DNA of 9,118 bases, taken from positions 1 through 9,118 of the forward strand of contig JAHEOI010000087.1 in NCBI GenBank assembly GCA_018610125.1, written 5' to 3'. The translations under genes and the position numbers were made by a program. The notes beneath the pieces were generated by a model that did no database searches, had not been told where the DNA came from, and worked only from the letters and a program-made list of their open reading frames with translations. Shown in pieces: positions 6,235 to 9,118 of this stretch (position 1 is its first letter; the number at the start of each line of letters is the position of its first letter). Source of the stretch: Verrucomicrobiota bacterium (GTDB lineage: Bacteria > Verrucomicrobiota > Verrucomicrobiia > Limisphaerales > JAHEOI01).

Positions 6235-7671
6235 TCACTTTTCCGCGTTGACCTCTTCTCGGTCGACTTCGCCTTCAAAGAGATTATCGGTAATCAGATT
6301 GCCGCTCCCCCCTTTGACTTCAATCGGCACGGTTGTGCCTCCATTCTCCCGATCATCACGAATCAGGCAATCAGAGACACGACTGTGAGTCACTTCCTCA
6401 AGCAAGAGACCGCGCTTTTGGTAATCCAAGATCGTGCACCCGGTTATATTCGACCGGCCACAGCGTCTTAGGATGCAGGCCGCCATGACATCGCCGGTGC
6501 CCCGTATCTGGTTGCCGCTGAACGTCACGCCGTCACAATCAGTGAACAGGGCGCCGTGGTTGGCCTCGTTTCCATCTCCATAATGGTAACGGGGATTTCG
6601 ATCGAAGACATTGTCATTGACAACGATGTGAGCGCTGTTTTGCACCCGGATGTCTCGATCATAGCCCATCCAGAAGGTGTTTCCAGTGACGGTCACCGCC
6701 CGTGCATTTTGGATATCGACGTTGTACCGACAGTCCGACAGCACGTTATCGGCGACTACAAAATTCCCATGTCGCCGCTCCGAGGTAAAAGGTCGTTCAT
6801 TGCTTTTGGCGATGATCCGGACGTTGGCTGATTCGGGAGCATTGTGGGTATGCTGAATTGTACAGCCCGTCACGGAGACTTCACCAATCGATCCACCACG
6901 CGCGTCGAGTAGGATATTCGCGGTCGGCTCCCCATCCTCGGCCATATTGCCTTCAATGTCGCAGGTCCCGACATGAATATTGCGAACGTTCCCGGCCCTG
7001 ACGACGATTCCACCTTTCCCGTTATAACTGATATGGCTTCCGGTGATATTGCTTTGGTGGAGATTCACATCGTCGTAATAGATGCCGACCCCACGATTTT
7101 CGTAGATATGACAGTCACTTATGATCACGTTTCGGTTCCGCTCCGTCAAATGGATCCCATGCAAGGCGTTTCTGATATTCACCCGGGAAATGACGGCCTG
7201 CATCGTTCCATTGAGCTGGATCCCGACGGCCTCGGGGTGGCTCCCGACAATTTCGATCCCTTGCACCAACGGCATGCGCTCCCGCTTCCAAACCAGGGAG
7301 TCGACCGTGTCCGGATTGGCGGTGCCGTCATGGGTGCCGATAAAACGGAATGCCGGACCTGCTCCTTCCATGACGATCCGCGCGGTGCCATTACCCTCGA
7401 CCGACATTGGTCCGACTTGACTTAAATCGATGACAACCGAATCGGAAATGCGATAATTCCCGCGCGGCAGATAAACCTCCCCCTTTTCGGCATTCACCGC
7501 CCGCTGAATCGCTTGCGTGTCGTCTTGCTCACCGTCTCCGACCGCCCCGTAATTCCGGACATCGGCTCGCCCGACTTGCCTCGCGCCATGCGCCCCCACG
7601 ACGAGCACCAGCAACGCCACACAACCGTAAAAAATTCCGCAGCTATGGTTCTTTCGATCGCTCATCTTCAT
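6235..7671 (-). CDS. Secreted right-handed beta-helix protein, pectate-lyase superfamily
   Basis: Product of 478 aa. A basic start and a hydrophobic core (about 12-27, GIFYGCVALLVLVVGA) ending in AHGA make a clear signal peptide, with cleavage likely near residue 30. The mature protein opens with VRNYGAVGDGEQDDTQAIQRAV (two parts: VRNYGAVGDGEQDD, TQAIQRAV), the N-terminal cap of Pectate_lyase_3-type proteins. About fourteen beta-helix coils follow, seen as recurring units such as VIISDCHIYENRGVGIYY, NITGSHISYNGKGGIVV, VTVTGNTFWM and VTFSGNQIRG, through to the C-terminus. Members of this fold include polysaccharide lyases, glycoside hydrolases and epimerases acting on uronic-acid or sulfated glycans, as well as proteins with no known enzyme activity. 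I cannot place catalytic residues, so the substrate is unknown. The start is ATG 7671, or ATG 7665 two codons later; neither has a clear Shine-Dalgarno. It follows the reductase gene on the same strand with a 94-base gap containing a hairpin. Confidence 0.85.
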   Translation of the reverse strand: MKMSDRKNHSCGIFYGCVALLVLVVGAHGARQVGRADVRNYGAVGDGEQDDTQAIQRAVNAEKGEVYLPRGNYRISDSVVIDLSQVGPMSVEGNGTARIVMEGAGPAFRFIGTHDGTANPDTVDSLVWKRERMPLVQGIEIVGSHPEAVGIQLNGTMQAVISRVNIRNALHGIHLTERNRNVIISDCHIYENRGVGIYYDDVNLHQSNITGSHISYNGKGGIVVRAGNVRNIHVGTCDIEGNMAEDGEPTANILLDARGGSIGEVSVTGCTIQHTHNAPESANVRIIAKSNERPFTSERRHGNFVVADNVLSDCRYNVDIQNARAVTVTGNTFWMGYDRDIRVQNSAHIVVNDNVFDRNPRYHYGDGNEANHGALFTDCDGVTFSGNQIRGTGDVMAACILRRCGRSNITGCTILDYQKRGLLLEEVTHSRVSDCLIRDDRENGGTTVPIEVKGGSGNLITDNLFEGEVDREEVNAEK

Positions 7672-7715
7672 GGGCCACTATCTTACGTCGCTATTCACGG
7701 TTTGGGAAGGAATAA

Positions 7716-7742
7716 GGAGCTCTCCGGTTTTTGGAGAGCCCC
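7716..7742. terminator. Stem-loop between reductase and beta-helix genes, possible terminator
   Basis: GCTCTCC (7719-7725) pairs with GGAGAGC (7733-7739) across a seven-base loop, and two further G-C pairs flank an A-C mismatch. It lies 24 bases beyond the reductase stop in the direction of transcription and 45 bases before the beta-helix start. On the minus strand the stem is followed by TTATTCCTTCCC, which is T-rich but no true T-run, so it could be a weak terminator or attenuator between the two genes. Confidence 0.4.
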
Positions 7743-7765
7743 TGGCCACCCTCAGAGCCTCAAAT

Positions 7766-9118
7766 TCATCGCATCCACTTCAGTCGTCTGCCTATTAACG
7801 ATTTGACGAATGGTGTTAAGCGCGATCGATTGAATCGATCGCCCAACTTTCGAACGGCTTCTGACTGAGTCGGATAGGGCAATATCGTGTCGGCAAGCTT
7901 TTTCAATCCGAGATTGTGAGTCATTGCCAAGCTTAAGTTGGAGATCATGTCTCCGGCATTTTCGGCAACGATCGTCGCCCCGACGATACGGTCACTTCCC
8001 TTCCGCACATGGGCCCGCACAAATCCCTCCGTCGTCCCATCCAAAACCGCACGGTCCACTTCTTTCAGGTCTTGAGTGACCGTTTCGATCGGAATCCCCT
8101 TCTCGTTCGCCTCTTTCTCTGAAAGCCCCACCCGTGCGAGCTCAGGCGTGGTGTAAGTGCACCAAGGAATCACGAGCGAGCTCATCTTGGTCCTCCCCCA
8201 AAACAGCGCGTTTTGAATCACCAACCGCGCCATGAAATCGGCCGCATGGGTGAATTGGTACGGCGAACAGACATCGCCCGCCGCGTAAATTCGCGGATTC
8301 GCCGTTTGCAGCCGATCATTGACCGAGATACCCTTTTTGGAAAATTCAACCCCGGCCTTTTCCATGTCCAGACCTTCGATATTCGGACGACGCCCAACAG
8401 CGAGCACCACTTGATCGAATGTCTCATCATACGACTTGCCGTGAGAGTCGAGCCGAAGCCGAATGCCACCGTTTTCGGCATTGGCTGCCTTAAGCTCCCG
8501 ACCACAGCAAAGGACCCGGATTCCGTCCCTTTCAAGCGAGCCTTGGACCACGCCGGCAGCATCTCGCTCCTCCCTCGGCAACACCCCGTGAAACGACTCG
8601 ATCAGGTCGACACGCGATCCGAATCGGGCAAATGTTTGAGCCAGCTCGCAGCCGATAGGCCCGGCCCCCACTACCGCAAGACGCTCAGGCTTTTCCGTCA
8701 AGGAGAACACGGTCTCGTTCGTGAGATAATTCACCTCCTCCAATCCCGCGATCGAGGGCACCGCGGCACGCGAACCGGTTGCGATGACCGCGCGACTGAA
8801 GCGTAAGCGCCGATCCGCCACTTCAACCGTTCTCGTATCGGCAAACCGCGCCTCGCCCAAAAAAACGTCGACGCCCAGCTCCTTGAATCGCTTGACCGAA
8901 TCATGTTCACTAATGCCCGATCTCAGCCGCCGCATGCGCTCCATCGCCCGACCAAAATCGACCTCGATTTGCCCGTCGCCTTTCAGCCCAAACAACGCCG
9001 CATTTCGGATCTCCGCGGCCGCTCGTGCGGTTCGTATGAGTCCCTTCGAAGGGACGCAGCCCGAGTTCAGGCAATCCCCTCCCATTAGCCCCCGCTCCAC
9101 CAAGGCCACCTTGGCGCC
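7766..9118 (-). CDS. Class I flavoprotein disulfide reductase, mercuric reductase-like (5' end outside window)
   Basis: The visible 450 residues lack only the N-terminal part of the FAD-binding fold. The frame enters the window as GAKVALVERG, then GGDCLNSGCVPSK with the redox-active Cys pair (about 16 and 21), ATGSRAAVP, a second dinucleotide-binding motif VVGAGPIGCELA (about 149-160), VGRRPN, and YAAGDV (about 278-283), the FAD site. The C-terminal dimerisation domain is complete. Where lipoamide dehydrogenase and glutathione reductase have the catalytic HPTxxE, this protein has YPTQSE (about 415-420), which argues against either assignment and is a feature of mercuric reductase-like enzymes. 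However, the C-terminal vicinal Cys pair that passes Hg(II) in MerA is absent (the end is RRLKWMR), and no mer genes are nearby. An NAD(P)H-dependent oxidoreductase of unknown substrate is the safest call. Stop TGA at 7766-7768. Confidence 0.9.
   Translation of the reverse strand, partial: GAKVALVERGLMGGDCLNSGCVPSKGLIRTARAAAEIRNAALFGLKGDGQIEVDFGRAMERMRRLRSGISEHDSVKRFKELGVDVFLGEARFADTRTVEVADRRLRFSRAVIATGSRAAVPSIAGLEEVNYLTNETVFSLTEKPERLAVVGAGPIGCELAQTFARFGSRVDLIESFHGVLPREERDAAGVVQGSLERDGIRVLCCGRELKAANAENGGIRLRLDSHGKSYDETFDQVVLAVGRRPNIEGLDMEKAGVEFSKKGISVNDRLQTANPRIYAAGDVCSPYQFTHAADFMARLVIQNALFWGRTKMSSLVIPWCTYTTPELARVGLSEKEANEKGIPIETVTQDLKEVDRAVLDGTTEGFVRAHVRKGSDRIVGATIVAENAGDMISNLSLAMTHNLGLKKLADTILPYPTQSEAVRKLGDRFNRSRLTPFVKSLIGRRLKWMR
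7822..7842. repeat. Perfect 9-bp interrupted palindrome inside the reductase 3' coding region
   Basis: GCGATCGAT and ATCGATCGC flank the three-base spacer TGA. The segment lies in coding sequence for the GDRFNRSRL region near the C-terminus of the reductase. It could be a DNA-binding or methylation-rich site (it contains four GATC tetramers), an mRNA hairpin, or a chance product of codon choice for Arg, Ser and Asp. Confidence 0.45.

Overview
The window looks like a chromosomal segment from a marine or polysaccharide-degrading bacterium of the PVC group, most likely Verrucomicrobiota. This is an inference from three things: a large Cys-type sulfatase with a LamG-like tail, a secreted pectate-lyase-superfamily beta-helix protein, and GC-rich palindromic repeats between genes. 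No rRNA or other lineage marker is present, so the assignment is tentative. Gene density is high, and no tRNA, CRISPR array, transposase or phage gene was found.

Layout, left to right: the last 43 codons of a ZIP-family metal transporter (+); a short convergent spacer holding a perfect hairpin; a secreted sulfatase (-); a UMF1-type MFS transporter (-) broken by a frameshift in a G6 tract and also lacking its central third; a 301-base divergent spacer with a palindromic repeat; a three-helix membrane protein with a DUF2271-like extracytoplasmic domain (+); apbE, an FAD:protein FMN transferase (+), preceded by a possible seven-codon leader; a convergent spacer with a hairpin and a second, fuller repeat copy; a secreted right-handed beta-helix protein (-); and the bulk of a class I flavoprotein disulfide reductase (-), whose 5' end is outside the window.

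Three themes emerge. (1) Extracytoplasmic redox: the membrane protein and ApbE form a two-gene unit, and the former carries an SGAT tetrapeptide like that of known ApbE targets, so it may be covalently flavinylated. (2) Extracellular glycan processing: the sulfatase and the beta-helix protein are both exported, though they are not adjacent and need not share a substrate. (3) Genome decay and repeats: the broken transporter, and three related palindromic elements, each in a spacer at a change of transcription direction. The best candidate for something under-described is the DUF4405/DUF2271-like fusion with its ApbE partner. I see no defence or mobile system here.
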